Source: Thermomonas sp.
Lineage (GTDB): Bacteria; Pseudomonadota; Gammaproteobacteria; Xanthomonadales; Xanthomonadaceae
Reading direction: 5' to 3'
Assembly (NCBI RefSeq): GCF_023953935.1
Contig: NZ_JAMLIW010000002.1
Span: forward strand, 186,001 to 250,000
Length of the DNA stretch: 64,000 nt
Shown here: positions 49,531 through 58,767 of the stretch, in pieces
Layout of the letters: the number at the start of each line of letters is the position of its first letter
How positions within the stretch are numbered: position 1 is the stretch's first letter
Program-made: the position numbers and the translations under genes
The notes under the pieces: generated by a model
What the model was told of the DNA's origin: nothing
Seen by the model: only the letters and a program-made list of their open reading frames with translations
Database searches by the model: none

Positions 49531-51378
49531 TCAGGCCAGAACCAACGGGATTGCCTTCGGACTTAGGGCCTCCAAGGAGGGCACCTCAATCACGCCAAGG
49601 TCCATGAGTGCGCGCCGCACTGGCGAGGGGTCGTGCTCGTCAGGTATCCGCAGCACCGCCCCCTCTGGAACGCTCGGGTGCTCAAGCGCCATTCGCATGG
49701 CCCTGACATGCGCAAGCTTCCATTTGTGGTTGTCCACCCAGCGGTCTGCCCCAAAATCGCCGTCTTCATGGGCCTTCTGAGCACACTCAAGCAAGAGCTC
49801 GGTCTGCGCTTCCAGCAGGAGGATGCGTTCCAGTGTGACGTAATCACCTTTGATGCAGACATGCTCCTTGCAGGTCATGCACTCGCGATGTTTCTGACAC
49901 GGCGCCATGGCGTAGTCGTGAACGCACATGCCGTAGAGCGTGGCCTTGGCCGTACCCAATCGATCCACACCAAGTTCCTGGTAGGCGACTGGCTGGCGAT
50001 GCTTGATGCGCTCCAGCAGTGGGGTCGGCTGAATGGGTAGCAGCTTCTTTGCTTCCTCAAGGCGCTCCTCGGGGGTGCGGTGGTCGTAGTGCCGATTGTC
50101 AGCGACTCGCGCGCGACCTGCCCATTGAGCAAGGGTGTAGTCATCCATCCCGGCCCGCTCTGACATGGTGCTCAGCCAGTGGCGAAGTTGGTGCGACGTT
50201 AGCTTGATGGGAGAGCCATCAGCACGCTGCAGGCTATAACGCTGAAAGAGTGATTCGATCAATCCAGAGCCCAAGCGTCTGTTTACCTCGTTGGCATCGG
50301 GAACTCGCCAGGAGTCCTCCCGGATGGCCCGATCCCGACTAAACTCGTTCTTCCGATGGAGACACAGCGCGTCCCAAGTCTTTAGGGTCTTCTCTTCGTC
50401 CAGGTAGGGCCAGTAAATGCCCCCAAACTCTTCGACACTGGCCAGTGCGCCTGCCTCCGGCGACCCATCTGCGTGCTTGAATGCCTGACGTGCTGCTTCA
50501 CGCGCGGGCCCGCTAATCTCAACCAGCCTTCGCACAGCCTCCTGAACGACCTCATGCATAGCGGGCACGACCCACTTCTTGGTTGTCCCCTTACCCTTGG
50601 CCGCACGCCAGCGCATGAACATTTGAGGCTGTCCACGTTCGTCGCTCTCCCACTGAACACAGTCGATAGGAAGCTTCAAGACCTCTGAAATGCGACTGGG
50701 CGCGACCATCAGGAGGATGAAGATAGACGAATAGAATCGACTTTCCGTGTCGTCCGCGAGCGCAAAAAGGTCAGCGACGGCAAGCATGTCGTCATTCGTC
50801 GGAAGCTTTGCCGCGCGATGTGCCTGTCCCGCCTCACCCAAATCCTCAGTGAGGATAACTGGCTTCTTGAATGGTGACTTCCAAGCCGGAAGCGACGGAA
50901 CTAGGCGCTTCTCCCGCATAAAGTCAAAGATCGCTTGGATCTTCCTTCCTGTATTGCACTGAACCTCCGCGCTGAAATAGAACGCCCTACACTTATCGGC
51001 ACACACATCCATGACAGCCGCGCTTAGAAGTGAAATTTCCGCACGGCCACATGCAGACAATAGGCCGGCCTCCACACAACGGAGAGCCTGCACTGTACTG
51101 CTAAGGTCTTTGACTGGATTTTGGCTGTAGCTGTACCGAACGTAGGCTTTGGCGAATTGCTTGAATGGATCCGCCAGAGGCGTAAAGGAATAGCTGTCGA
51201 GCGGAGCCGTTTTCGTGGCGAAGACAACGGCGGTCTCGTTGTGCTTCCACTTGTCCTTATCCCAAGCCCCCCCGCTAGCGAAGGCGGTCAGATCTTCCCT
51301 CGCCAGCCGGATGAACTCAGCGAGATTGGCGCTGGCATCTCGGTCGGCGCGAGGCACGAACTGAACGATCTCACCCAT
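49531..51378 (-). CDS. Tyrosine recombinase, third of trio
   Basis: A 615-residue integrase-like protein. Catalytic pattern: Arg in MVAPSRISEVLKLP, HQLRH in LTSHQLRHWLSTM, and the terminal Arg/Tyr region QWAGRARVADNRHYDH. A Cys-rich stretch after the core (MAPCQKHRECMTCKEHVC) may bind zinc. Length exceeds phage integrases and fits TnpB-size proteins of recombinase trios. The start overlaps the second recombinase by 8 bp. Confidence 0.85.
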   Translation of the reverse strand: MGEIVQFVPRADRDASANLAEFIRLAREDLTAFASGGAWDKDKWKHNETAVVFATKTAPLDSYSFTPLADPFKQFAKAYVRYSYSQNPVKDLSSTVQALRCVEAGLLSACGRAEISLLSAAVMDVCADKCRAFYFSAEVQCNTGRKIQAIFDFMREKRLVPSLPAWKSPFKKPVILTEDLGEAGQAHRAAKLPTNDDMLAVADLFALADDTESRFYSSIFILLMVAPSRISEVLKLPIDCVQWESDERGQPQMFMRWRAAKGKGTTKKWVVPAMHEVVQEAVRRLVEISGPAREAARQAFKHADGSPEAGALASVEEFGGIYWPYLDEEKTLKTWDALCLHRKNEFSRDRAIREDSWRVPDANEVNRRLGSGLIESLFQRYSLQRADGSPIKLTSHQLRHWLSTMSERAGMDDYTLAQWAGRARVADNRHYDHRTPEERLEEAKKLLPIQPTPLLERIKHRQPVAYQELGVDRLGTAKATLYGMCVHDYAMAPCQKHRECMTCKEHVCIKGDYVTLERILLLEAQTELLLECAQKAHEDGDFGADRWVDNHKWKLAHVRAMRMALEHPSVPEGAVLRIPDEHDPSPVRRALMDLGVIEVPSLEALSPKAIPLVLA

Positions 51379-52951
51379 TGCAGTCAGCCTCCAAAAGGCG
51401 CACGTCGATCAAGCGCGTCTTAGCCTCCTTGCACATCGAGACGCAGTGCTCGACAGCCAAGATCAACTGGTCGTTGGCATTGACCACGACCTCCGGACAG
51501 CCTGCCGCCCTGACACGGTCTTTCTCAGCATAGAGGTCTGCCAATACTTCCTCATGCGGGCCATCGACCCATGGCTGGAAGTGGTAGCAGGTGTAGCAGG
51601 CGCGGAACCCGCTGGCGCAGAAACCGTAGTTCCCGCAGTTGCCTACGGGGTGCTGCCGATCATTGGGCACGCGGCTTCGCGGATCGTCACCTCGGATTGC
51701 CTCACGCTCCGAGTACACCAACTTGCCGAGGCAGGCCTGCGCAAAGGGAGCGAGCTGAGCCCCCACCAGCTCATTGATGACCACGGCTTCTTGCGCCGTG
51801 TTCTCGGTATATACCCCCACGTTCTGGATGTCGGAGTGATCCAACAACTCGGCAATGATGAAGGCACTGAAGCCTTCGCGCCGGAGCTTGGTCCCGCGCG
51901 TGTGCCGGAATCGGGTTGCCGACAGGCGAATGAACTCACCGGTGCGCTCTGAACGTGCTGTAGAGGCTTTGGCACAACGCTGCAGGGCCTGCCTAAGCTG
52001 TGCCGTTGTCGCGTGCAGCAGGTCCGGGGCGCGCCCGGCCAGGCAATCCTGAAGCTCATCGACACGGTGGATGTCTTTGAGGCTGTTCCGGTTGATGAAT
52101 ATTGGCACCTCGTCCGCCAATTCCGGGGCGAGTGCCATTCCGATGGCTTCTGAGACTGCGGCAACGGACTGTTGGTGCTGGGCCCTCAGGACCAGAAAGA
52201 GGTCTTCAAGGATGGCCAAGGACCGAAAGGTCCCGCGAAATCTCCCACCTCGCTGCTTGGCTCGCGGGATATTCAACCTGTAGAGAGGTGCCCCCTCGCC
52301 AGCCACTTGACCCAGATCCCGTCCCCTGAGCGCTGCGATCTGAACGGGGCGTCGCGCCGTCATCACTAGAGAAAGCAGGTACGCGTAGTCTTCGAATGCA
52401 ATGTGCTTGCGAACCACCGCCATGTTTGCCCAATCCAGCAAGGCCGCCATTTCAAGGTCGGTCAAGGGTCCCGTCTCGGGGCATCCACCGGCAACGGCAG
52501 CGCCCTTCTCGTTACCCTTGATTCGCCAGCCTTCGAGCAGGTCAACGACCTCCTTGGAAACCCCTTCAAACCCATAGTCGGCCCAGGCAAGGAGGAATCC
52601 CTTCAATCCACCCAGTTGCCACTGCTCATCAGTGCCCAAGCTGGCGCGCCAGTTGATGAGATCGACCGAGGTCACTCTCACAGTCCCAGTGTCCCTAAGA
52701 AATCGCTTGAATCGCGTCTCCATGTTGCGTGCGTGACGCGCCGAAGCCTCTTCGGCGTAGCGCCGCAAGGTGGCGCGGAATCCCGCCTCGGTTTCAGGCT
52801 CTACCGCTGTTGGAAACACCAGTGAGAGCTGCACGTCTTTGTTCAGTCGCCAATGATCGGCGGATGCGTCGAACGAGTACCCGTCCTTGGACACCGAAGG
52901 TGCGGGCAGCCTCTTCCCGACACTTGGCGGCGCAGCCTTAACGCGACTCAT
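51371..52951 (-). CDS. Tyrosine recombinase, second of trio
   Basis: A 526-residue integrase-like protein. Core residues: Arg in VMTARRPVQIAALR, RFRHT in SATRFRHTRGTK, and LDHSDIQNVGVYTENT (His...Tyr). A cysteine cluster near the C-terminus (CGNYGFCASGFRACYTCYHF) suggests a zinc-binding knuckle. The first about 100 residues form a SAM-like DNA-binding region. It overlaps the first recombinase by 14 bp and the third by 8 bp, so the three are read in series. Confidence 0.85.
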   Translation of the reverse strand: MSRVKAAPPSVGKRLPAPSVSKDGYSFDASADHWRLNKDVQLSLVFPTAVEPETEAGFRATLRRYAEEASARHARNMETRFKRFLRDTGTVRVTSVDLINWRASLGTDEQWQLGGLKGFLLAWADYGFEGVSKEVVDLLEGWRIKGNEKGAAVAGGCPETGPLTDLEMAALLDWANMAVVRKHIAFEDYAYLLSLVMTARRPVQIAALRGRDLGQVAGEGAPLYRLNIPRAKQRGGRFRGTFRSLAILEDLFLVLRAQHQQSVAAVSEAIGMALAPELADEVPIFINRNSLKDIHRVDELQDCLAGRAPDLLHATTAQLRQALQRCAKASTARSERTGEFIRLSATRFRHTRGTKLRREGFSAFIIAELLDHSDIQNVGVYTENTAQEAVVINELVGAQLAPFAQACLGKLVYSEREAIRGDDPRSRVPNDRQHPVGNCGNYGFCASGFRACYTCYHFQPWVDGPHEEVLADLYAEKDRVRAAGCPEVVVNANDQLILAVEHCVSMCKEAKTRLIDVRLLEADCNG

Positions 52952-54263
52952 CGCCGTCCTCCCCTAGGTCCTTACCGCACTCGATCCCTGCCTGCACCAT
53001 CCGTGCCGCCTTGTCGCTGGCTTCACGGATGTGACGTCGGTTATACCTTGTCCCCGAAGCCTTGCTCCGATGGCCATTCAGGAAGGCGCGCACGTCCAGC
53101 TCCCGGGCCTCACTGATTGGCGACGAATCAGATCCAGTTTCCTTCGCCCGCGCCTTGGCATTGTTCTCATCAATACTGACGGACAGCTCATAGTTGAAAT
53201 GGTGTCGGAAAGCATGGGTGTGGATAGCCGCAAAGGCCGGATCGACCTTCCTCATCCGATCGAACATTTGGTTTAGCGCAGAGATTGACAGCGGTTTTCC
53301 CCAGCCCCTGCTCTTGTGATGGGACACAAATAGGTATGGGTGCTTTCTGGCCGGGCCAATCTTGGCTCGGACCTGAAAGATGTATCGATCAATCTGGTTT
53401 GTCAGTGACTCTGACAACGGCAGCGGCCGCTCTTTGGTCTTGGCTACCGGCTGATAACGTCGCGAGTCATGCGCGTCGTCCTGGTTGCGCCGAACCCAAA
53501 CATGCGGTTCGTGCCCCAGATCGAACTGATCAATGCGAAGGCTGAGCAACTCCCCTCGCCGCATGCCGGTAAGCCGGGCCATGCCGAAGATGATTGCGTT
53601 GCGTAGTTGGACGCTGGGATCCCGGAAAGGATTGCGTGGATCACCTTCCGCCCCTACCGCCATGAAGCGGTCAACCAGCTCCGTCGGTGGCGATCTGAGT
53701 TCCTTATCCTCATCAAGTTGCTTAGCCAGCCCTTTGGGCCGGTGTTTGCGAATGGTCTTTGCCATCCGCGCGATTTCCTGCGCAACCTTGGGTGAATTCT
53801 GGTGCTGCGTGACGACGGAAGCCGTAAATTCCAGGTAATCCGCGAAGGTACTGAGGCGATTGAAGTGCTGCTGACCACCAATTGTGGGTTGAGTCTGCTT
53901 CCGTGCAACCCTGGCCTCGATAAAGTCGATGACTCCATCAGACTGTGGTGATGCCCTTTCTCCATCGGACTGCCAATGCCGCATGTCGAGCTTGGCGAAG
54001 TCGCGTAGCGAGTCCACATCCGCGACGGTGAGGAAGCGACTGCTGCGAAACTCCGCGATCAAGTCCCGCCCGTGTGTCTGTTCCCAGCGCATGAGCACGA
54101 CGAGATCAGACAGCTTGTTGCGGATTGTGTTGACGGCAGCTCCAGCATTCCGGAGTTGGCTTGTCGCGAACAGCGTCGGATAGAAGAGGGGCACGCCCTG
54201 CTCATCGTGGAGCATCGGGACTCGCTCACCCTCGCCAAGCACATGAACTGACAGCGTAGGCAT
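52938..54263 (-). CDS. Tyrosine recombinase, first of trio
   Basis: A 441-residue integrase-like protein with an intact active site: Arg in LTGMRRGELLSLR, HAFRH in THAFRHHFNYELS, and GHRSKASGTRYNRRH (His and the nucleophile Tyr). It would cut and rejoin the element's ends. The ATG at 54263 is my choice; a GTG at 54275 in the same frame is possible and neither has a strong ribosome-binding site. The promoter must lie in the about 65-bp AT-rich gap before the ssb terminator. Confidence 0.87.
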   Translation of the reverse strand: MPTLSVHVLGEGERVPMLHDEQGVPLFYPTLFATSQLRNAGAAVNTIRNKLSDLVVLMRWEQTHGRDLIAEFRSSRFLTVADVDSLRDFAKLDMRHWQSDGERASPQSDGVIDFIEARVARKQTQPTIGGQQHFNRLSTFADYLEFTASVVTQHQNSPKVAQEIARMAKTIRKHRPKGLAKQLDEDKELRSPPTELVDRFMAVGAEGDPRNPFRDPSVQLRNAIIFGMARLTGMRRGELLSLRIDQFDLGHEPHVWVRRNQDDAHDSRRYQPVAKTKERPLPLSESLTNQIDRYIFQVRAKIGPARKHPYLFVSHHKSRGWGKPLSISALNQMFDRMRKVDPAFAAIHTHAFRHHFNYELSVSIDENNAKARAKETGSDSSPISEARELDVRAFLNGHRSKASGTRYNRRHIREASDKAARMVQAGIECGKDLGEDGDESR

Positions 54264-54339
54264 TGCTTTATTCACCGATTAAAGCATATGTACGACTATA
54301 CAGTTCTTTTTCGACTCCGCAAGATGCTCATGAAACAGA

Positions 54340-54365
54340 AAAGGCCCCGTAGTGACGGGGCCTTT
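54340..54365 (-). terminator. Intrinsic terminator of ssb
   Basis: AAAGGCCCCG / CGGGGCCTTT with a 6-base loop, 36 bp past the ssb stop. On the ssb strand it is followed by TCTGTTTC. The element's leading end begins just beyond it. Confidence 0.8.
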
Positions 54366-54400
54366 CTGACTCTTTATCAACGCCTCTACGGATGTGTTCG

Positions 54401-54913
54401 CTAGAACGGGATATCGTCATCGGCAAACGGCACATCGTTGCCGAACTCGGCCGGCTTCGACGGAGCCGCGCCGGATTCGCCGCGCGGCGCCGGAGCGCTG
54501 CGCTGCGGGCGCTCGCCGCCGCCACGCGAGTAGCCACCCTCTTGCGAGCCGCCGCCACGTGCGTAGCCGCCGCCTTCACCGCCACGGCCGCCCAGCATCT
54601 GCATTTCGTCGCAGATGATGTCGGAGGTGAAGTGCTTGACACCTTCTTTTTCGTAGGAGCCGTACTCAAGGTGCCCCTCGATGTAGACCTGCCCGCCCTT
54701 GGTCAGGTATTTGCCGGCGGTCTCGGCGGTCTTGCCGAACACCTTGACCCGGTGCCATTCGGTTTTTTCCTGCCAGTTCCCGTCGCGATCCTTGCGCGAT
54801 GAGGTGGTGGCAATGCTCAACGTGGTCATCGCCGCACCGCTTTGGGTATAGCGGACCTCTGGATCGCCGCCCAGATTGCCAATCAAGATGACCTTGTTCA
54901 CGCCGCGTGCCAT
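54401..54913 (-). CDS. ssb: Single-stranded DNA-binding protein
   Basis: A 170-residue SSB. The OB fold contains NKVILIGNLGGDPEVRYTQS, TSSRKDRDGNWQEKTEWHRV, VFGKTAETAGKYLTKGGQVY and IEGHLEYGSYEKEG. A Gly/Ser/Pro-rich linker leads to the acidic tip DDDIPF that recruits partner proteins. Length is normal. An upstream TTGCCG/TATACT pair suggests its promoter, and it is divergent from ispB. Confidence 0.96.
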   Translation of the reverse strand: MARGVNKVILIGNLGGDPEVRYTQSGAAMTTLSIATTSSRKDRDGNWQEKTEWHRVKVFGKTAETAGKYLTKGGQVYIEGHLEYGSYEKEGVKHFTSDIICDEMQMLGGRGGEGGGYARGGGSQEGGYSRGGGERPQRSAPAPRGESGAAPSKPAEFGNDVPFADDDIPF

Positions 54914-54958
54914 GGCTCTTCCTTGTCTCGTATCGCCCCGATCGGGCGTGACCATTGA

Positions 54959-54989
54959 AGTATAGCCGGGCGGCCCGCGCAGCCGGCAA
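54959..54989 (-). promoter_or_regulatory. Candidate ssb promoter
   Basis: TATACT (54959-54964) with TTGCCG (54984-54989) at a 19-base spacing on the minus strand, about 46 bp before the ssb ATG. A second TATACT for ispB lies at 55026-55031 on the plus strand. Confidence 0.45.
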
Positions 54990-55055
54990 AACCCGCGAAT
55001 CGGGGTCGGAAAATGCCGCATTCCTTATACTGGGCGGTCGAATTCGAGTCTGCCC

Positions 55056-56045
55056 ATGCCTGCCTCCCCCGCCGCACCCGACCTGAAGACGATCCAGGCC
55101 CTGACCGCGCCCGACATGGCGGCGCTGGACGCGCTGATCCGCAAGCGCCTGGATTCGGACGTTGTCCTCATCCGGCAGGTGGCCGAATACATCATCGGTG
55201 CCGGCGGCAAACGTCTGCGGCCGATGCTGCTGCTGCTGTCCGCACGCGCGCTCGGCCACGGCGGCGCGGACGTGCACCAGCTTGCGGCGGTGGTCGAGTT
55301 CATCCATACCGCCACCTTGCTGCACGATGATGTGGTCGATGAATCCGACCTCCGCCGCGGACACCAGACCGCCAATGCCGTCTGGGGCAACGCCGCCTCG
55401 GTGCTGGTCGGGGATTTCCTGTATTCGCGCAGCTTCCAGCTGATGGTCGAACTGGACCGGATGCCGGTGATGAAACTGCTGGCCGACACCACCAACACGA
55501 TCGCCGAAGGTGAGGTGCTGCAGCTGCTGCACGTCCACAACCCGGACACCGACGAGGCCGCCTACCTGCGGGTGATCGAGCGCAAGACCGCGATCCTGTT
55601 CGCGGCGGCGGCGGAATTGGGCGGCCACCTGGCCGGCGCCGATGCCGCGACCTGCACCGCCCTGCGCGGCTACGGCCTGAATCTCGGCTACGCCTTCCAG
55701 ATCGCCGACGATGTGCTGGACTACGCCTCGGATGCGGCCACGCTGGGCAAGAACCTCGGCGATGACCTCGCCGAAGGCAAGGCCACCCTGCCGCTGATCC
55801 ACGCAATGGCGCATGCGGACGCCGACACGCGCACCGCACTGCGCGGCATCATCGAACGCGGCCACCGCGACGGTCTGGCGGTGGCGCAGGCCGCGATCCA
55901 GCGCTGCGCCAGCCTCGACTACAGCCGGCAGCGGGCACAGGCCTACGCGGACGCGGCGGAAAACGCGCTGGGCGCGCTCCCGGACACCCCGTTCACGGAC
56001 GCCTTGCGCGGGCTGGCGCGTTACGCACTCGGGCGCGATCACTGA
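55056..56045 (+). CDS. ispB: Octaprenyl diphosphate synthase
   Basis: A 329-residue trans-prenyltransferase that extends FPP with IPP to the side chain of ubiquinone. The two aspartate-rich motifs are LLHDDVVDESDLRRG and QIADDVLDYASD. GGKRLRPMLLLLSARALG (IPP binding) and KTAILFAAAAELG are also present. The residue before the first motif is small, allowing long chains, so octaprenyl is likely, but chain length cannot be fixed from sequence. Confidence 0.94.
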   Translation: MPASPAAPDLKTIQALTAPDMAALDALIRKRLDSDVVLIRQVAEYIIGAGGKRLRPMLLLLSARALGHGGADVHQLAAVVEFIHTATLLHDDVVDESDLRRGHQTANAVWGNAASVLVGDFLYSRSFQLMVELDRMPVMKLLADTTNTIAEGEVLQLLHVHNPDTDEAAYLRVIERKTAILFAAAAELGGHLAGADAATCTALRGYGLNLGYAFQIADDVLDYASDAATLGKNLGDDLAEGKATLPLIHAMAHADADTRTALRGIIERGHRDGLAVAQAAIQRCASLDYSRQRAQAYADAAENALGALPDTPFTDALRGLARYALGRDH

Positions 56046-56054
56046 GCGCCATGT

Positions 56055-56363
56055 TCAAAACCCCGGTGTCTGCCAATAAGCCCAGCTCACCCACGCCATC
56101 GACGCCAGCAGCAGGAACGCCCACACGCGCAGGAACGTGGCCATTCCGGCCAGCGGCGCATAGCGGCCATCGGCAAGATCGTGGCGCCGCATCAGGTTGA
56201 CCAGATGGCTGTGGCCGTTGAACGCGGTCCAGAACAAGGACGGCTTGCCGATCTCCCGCGACAGCGCGGGGTCGGCCTTTTCCAGTGCCAGGTGGAACCG
56301 GAACAGGGCGAAGAACCAGACCACAAACACCAGCGCCATGACAATGACTGCCACTTCCAGCAT
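56055..56363 (-). CDS. Conserved small membrane protein
   Basis: A 102-residue protein with two membrane helices (VAVIVMALVFVVWFFALFRF and FLRVWAFLLLASMAWVSWAY) separated by a soluble loop with SLFWTAFNGHSHLVNLM. I do not recognise the family name. The ATG at 56363 overlaps the stop of an upstream mini-ORF; a GTG one codon before is possible. Its stop lies 9 bp from that of ispB. Confidence 0.7.
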   Translation of the reverse strand: MLEVAVIVMALVFVVWFFALFRFHLALEKADPALSREIGKPSLFWTAFNGHSHLVNLMRRHDLADGRYAPLAGMATFLRVWAFLLLASMAWVSWAYWQTPGF

Positions 56364-56458
56364 CACGCCACCGCCTGTGCATACGGGAAGTCGGCGCTGC
56401 CCGACCGTTCGGGTGCGGGCGATGTGGCGAGGATCGTCATCTGCCGCGTGCTGTCCAT
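56363..56458 (-). CDS. Possible 31-residue mini-ORF
   Basis: ATG at 56458 opens MDSTRQMTILATSPAPERSG and 11 further residues, ending TGATG on the start of the next gene. There is no family match or clear ribosome-binding site. It could couple translation or be chance. Confidence 0.2.
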   Translation of the reverse strand: MDSTRQMTILATSPAPERSGSADFPYAQAVA

Positions 56459-56467
56459 GCCATCACC

Positions 56468-57250
56468 TCACCTGTTCGACGCGAACCGCTCGGCAAAGAA
56501 TGCGTGCATCATCGCGTAGGCCCGCTTGGCCGCACGCGGGTCGTATTTGCAGCCGGGGCGGTTGGCGATTTCCAGCGCGAAGCAGTGCACCGCGCCGCCG
56601 AAATTGACGAACTGCCAGTCGGCGCCGGCTGCCGTCATTTCGTCTTCGAACGGCTGCACAGCTGACCTCTGGGTCAGGTCGGAGGCGCCGTTGAGTATCA
56701 GCAGCGGGGTCTTGACGGCCCCGGGCAGTGCCGGCGACCGTGTCTGCAAGCCCCCGTGGAAGGTGACGATCCCGGCCAATTGCGCGCCACTGCGCGCCAG
56801 TTCCAGCACCGACGAACCGCCAAAGCAGAAGCCGAATGCGCCAATCCGGCTGGTATCCAGCGGCACCCGCCCGGCCTGCGCCTTGAAGGCCGCCAGTGCT
56901 GCCTGCATGCGTGTCCGCATCTGCTCGGGCTGCGACAGCAAGGGCAACACCAAGCCCTGGGCCTGGCCGTCGCTTTGCGGCCGCACGCCCTTGCCGTACA
57001 TGTCAACCACGAACACCACGTACTCGCGCCCGGCCAGCTGGCGCGCCTTGTCCAGCGCCGACGCCGTCACGCCATACCAGTCCGGCACCATCAGCAGGCC
57101 CGGCCGCTTGGCGGTGATGGCATCGTCGTAGACCACGTAGCCCTGGAACTGCGTCTGGCCCGACGTCCAGGCCACGGCTTTGGTCTGCATCTTCGCCAAC
57201 CCCGGCAACGAACACAGCAGCAGGATAACGACGGCAAGCAAGCGGCGCAT
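56468..57250 (-). CDS. Dienelactone hydrolase family protein, exported
   Basis: A 260-residue alpha/beta hydrolase with signal peptide (LLAVVILLLCSLPGLA). The nucleophile is Cys in GAFGFCFGGSSVLEL, with FGGAVHCFALE near the catalytic His, and NGASDLTQ at the Asp. These mark the DLH group. The periplasmic form acts on unknown esters or lactones. The ATG at 57250 starts the signal peptide. An upstream frame is long but unrelated. Confidence 0.87.
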   Translation of the reverse strand: MRRLLAVVILLLCSLPGLAKMQTKAVAWTSGQTQFQGYVVYDDAITAKRPGLLMVPDWYGVTASALDKARQLAGREYVVFVVDMYGKGVRPQSDGQAQGLVLPLLSQPEQMRTRMQAALAAFKAQAGRVPLDTSRIGAFGFCFGGSSVLELARSGAQLAGIVTFHGGLQTRSPALPGAVKTPLLILNGASDLTQRSAVQPFEDEMTAAGADWQFVNFGGAVHCFALEIANRPGCKYDPRAAKRAYAMMHAFFAERFASNR

Positions 57251-57348
57251 GGAAGTTCCCCGCGAAGATCCCGATACGCTAACCGAGCGGGATTCAGCGC
57301 GCGTGAAGTCCGCGGCGGCGGAAGGCGCGCCGCCGTCCGCCGGGAATC

Positions 57349-58767
57349 TCAAGCAATCCCCATGCCGGCAATGCCGGCAATCGCGTCCGGGTCGAAGCCG
57401 GCCAGCCGTGCGAAATGGCGTCCACGCTCGACGTAATTGCGGTACGGGCCGAAGCTGGGCGCACCGGGCGACAACAGGATTACCCCACCTGCGGGCAGCG
57501 CTGCACGCGCCGTTGCCACCGCGTCGGCAAGATCGTTCGCGGCTTGCAGCACGAAGCCCGAGGCCGAAGCGATGGGTGCGAGCAGAGAATGAATTCGCGG
57601 CCCGTTCTGACCCATCGTGACGATGGCCTTCGGCGCACGCACGCGCATCGCCTCGGCGAATTCGTCCCACGGCAGGCCGCGATCGTGGCCGCCGACCAGC
57701 ACCGCCACCGGGCGCTGCGCGTACAACTCCAACGCCGCCAGCGTCGCCATCGGCGTGGTGCTGATGGAATCGTTGACGTAGAGGATGCCGTCGCGTTCGC
57801 CCAGCGGCTGCAGGCGGTGCGGCAGCGGGCGGAAGTCCAGCGCGTGCGGCGCCAGCGCCACCGCATCCAACCCGAAGGCTTCCAGCGCGGTGAGCACGGC
57901 GCACAGGTTGCTGCGATTGTGCTGGCCGGGCAGCGGCAGCGCGCCGGTGTCCATCACGAGGCGGTCACCGCGAAAAAGCGCATCTTCACGCAGATGCCAG
58001 CCCTGCGCATTGCCATACCAGCGGATCTCGCTGTCCGGCAGGCGCAACTGCGCCAGCAGTGGATCGGCGGCGTTGAGCACGGCGAACCGCGGCTTCGCTT
58101 CCGTCACCAATGCCAGCTTGTCGGCGTAATAGCGCGCCTCGCTGCCATGCCAATCCAGATGCTCGGGATGCAGGTTGGTGACGATGGCGATGTGCGGATG
58201 CGCACCCGATGCGGCCACGTCGCGGGTCTGGTAGCTGGAGAGTTCAATTGCCCAGGCATCGGCCTGTGCACCCAGCAATTCCAGCAGCGGCACGCCGATA
58301 TTGCCGGCCAGGGCCGTGCGCAGCCCCGCTGAACGCAGCAGGTGCGCCAGCAGCGCGGTGGTGGTGCTCTTGCCCTTGGTGCCGGTGACGCAGAAGGTGC
58401 GCGCCATGGTGCCGTCTTGCGCATGCTCGGCAAACCACAGCGCGGTGCCGCCGAGGAAGCGCGTCCCGTGCTGCGCGGCCTGGATGGCTTCCGGCTTGTT
58501 CGGACTGATCCCCGGGGATTTGATGACCACATCGAACGCCGACAAGGCCTCGCCCGTTGCCTCGGTTTCGACCTGCAACGCCGCATCGCCCAGCGCCGCC
58601 GCTTCGGCCGCCTCGGCGTCGCTGCACAGAAGGGTCAGCGGCTGCTGCGGCAGGCGCGTGCGCAGCGCATGGTAAACCGCATGGCCCTCGTGGCCCCAGC
58701 CCCACAGCGCCAGCCGACGCCCGGCCAGGTCGCCAAAGCGCAAATGCTCAGGCAGCGAAGCGGTCAC
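57349..58767 (-). CDS. murD2: UDP-MurNAc-L-alanine--L-glutamate ligase (MurD2 type)
   Basis: A 472-residue Mur ligase. The ATP motif is [20 protein letters not shown]. Other blocks are [22 protein letters not shown] and [17 protein letters not shown]. Its start overlaps the MurL-type epimerase gene by 20 bp. In Xanthomonas oryzae MurD2 adds L-glutamate to UDP-MurNAc-L-Ala, and MurL then inverts it to D-Glu. The pairing here, not the ligase itself, is what argues for MurD2 over ordinary MurD. The GTG at 58767 gives the family N-terminus. Confidence 0.88.
   Translation of the reverse strand: MTASLPEHLRFGDLAGRRLALWGWGHEGHAVYHALRTRLPQQPLTLLCSDAEAAEAAALGDAALQVETEATGEALSAFDVVIKSPGISPNKPEAIQAAQHGTRFLGGTALWFAEHAQDGTMARTFCVTGTKGKSTTTALLAHLLRSAGLRTALAGNIGVPLLELLGAQADAWAIELSSYQTRDVAASGAHPHIAIVTNLHPEHLDWHGSEARYYADKLALVTEAKPRFAVLNAADPLLAQLRLPDSEIRWYGNAQGWHLREDALFRGDRLVMDTGALPLPGQHNRSNLCAVLTALEAFGLDAVALAPHALDFRPLPHRLQPLGERDGILYVNDSISTTPMATLAALELYAQRPVAVLVGGHDRGLPWDEFAEAMRVRAPKAIVTMGQNGPRIHSLLAPIASASGFVLQAANDLADAVATARAALPAGGVILLSPGAPSFGPYRNYVERGRHFARLAGFDPDAIAGIAGMGIA

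Larger units (their letters stand above)
42515..54275 (-). mobile_element. Recombinase-trio element carrying type I R-M and NTase/nuclease cassette
   Basis: Ten collinear minus-strand genes with visibly lower GC and more AT-ending codons than their neighbours. They lie between a housekeeping thioesterase and ssb. The leading end has three tyrosine recombinases in overlapping frames and a small coiled-coil protein. The trailing end is cargo. Such recombinase trios occur in Tn554-like elements and in the recently described Gamma-Mobile-Trio islands; I cannot say which group this belongs to. I searched both flanks (about 42230-42514 and 54276-54340) by eye and found no convincing direct repeats, so the exact ends are not defined. 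The 288-bp gap at 42227-42514 holds no gene I can see and is AT-rich. Confidence 0.65.
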
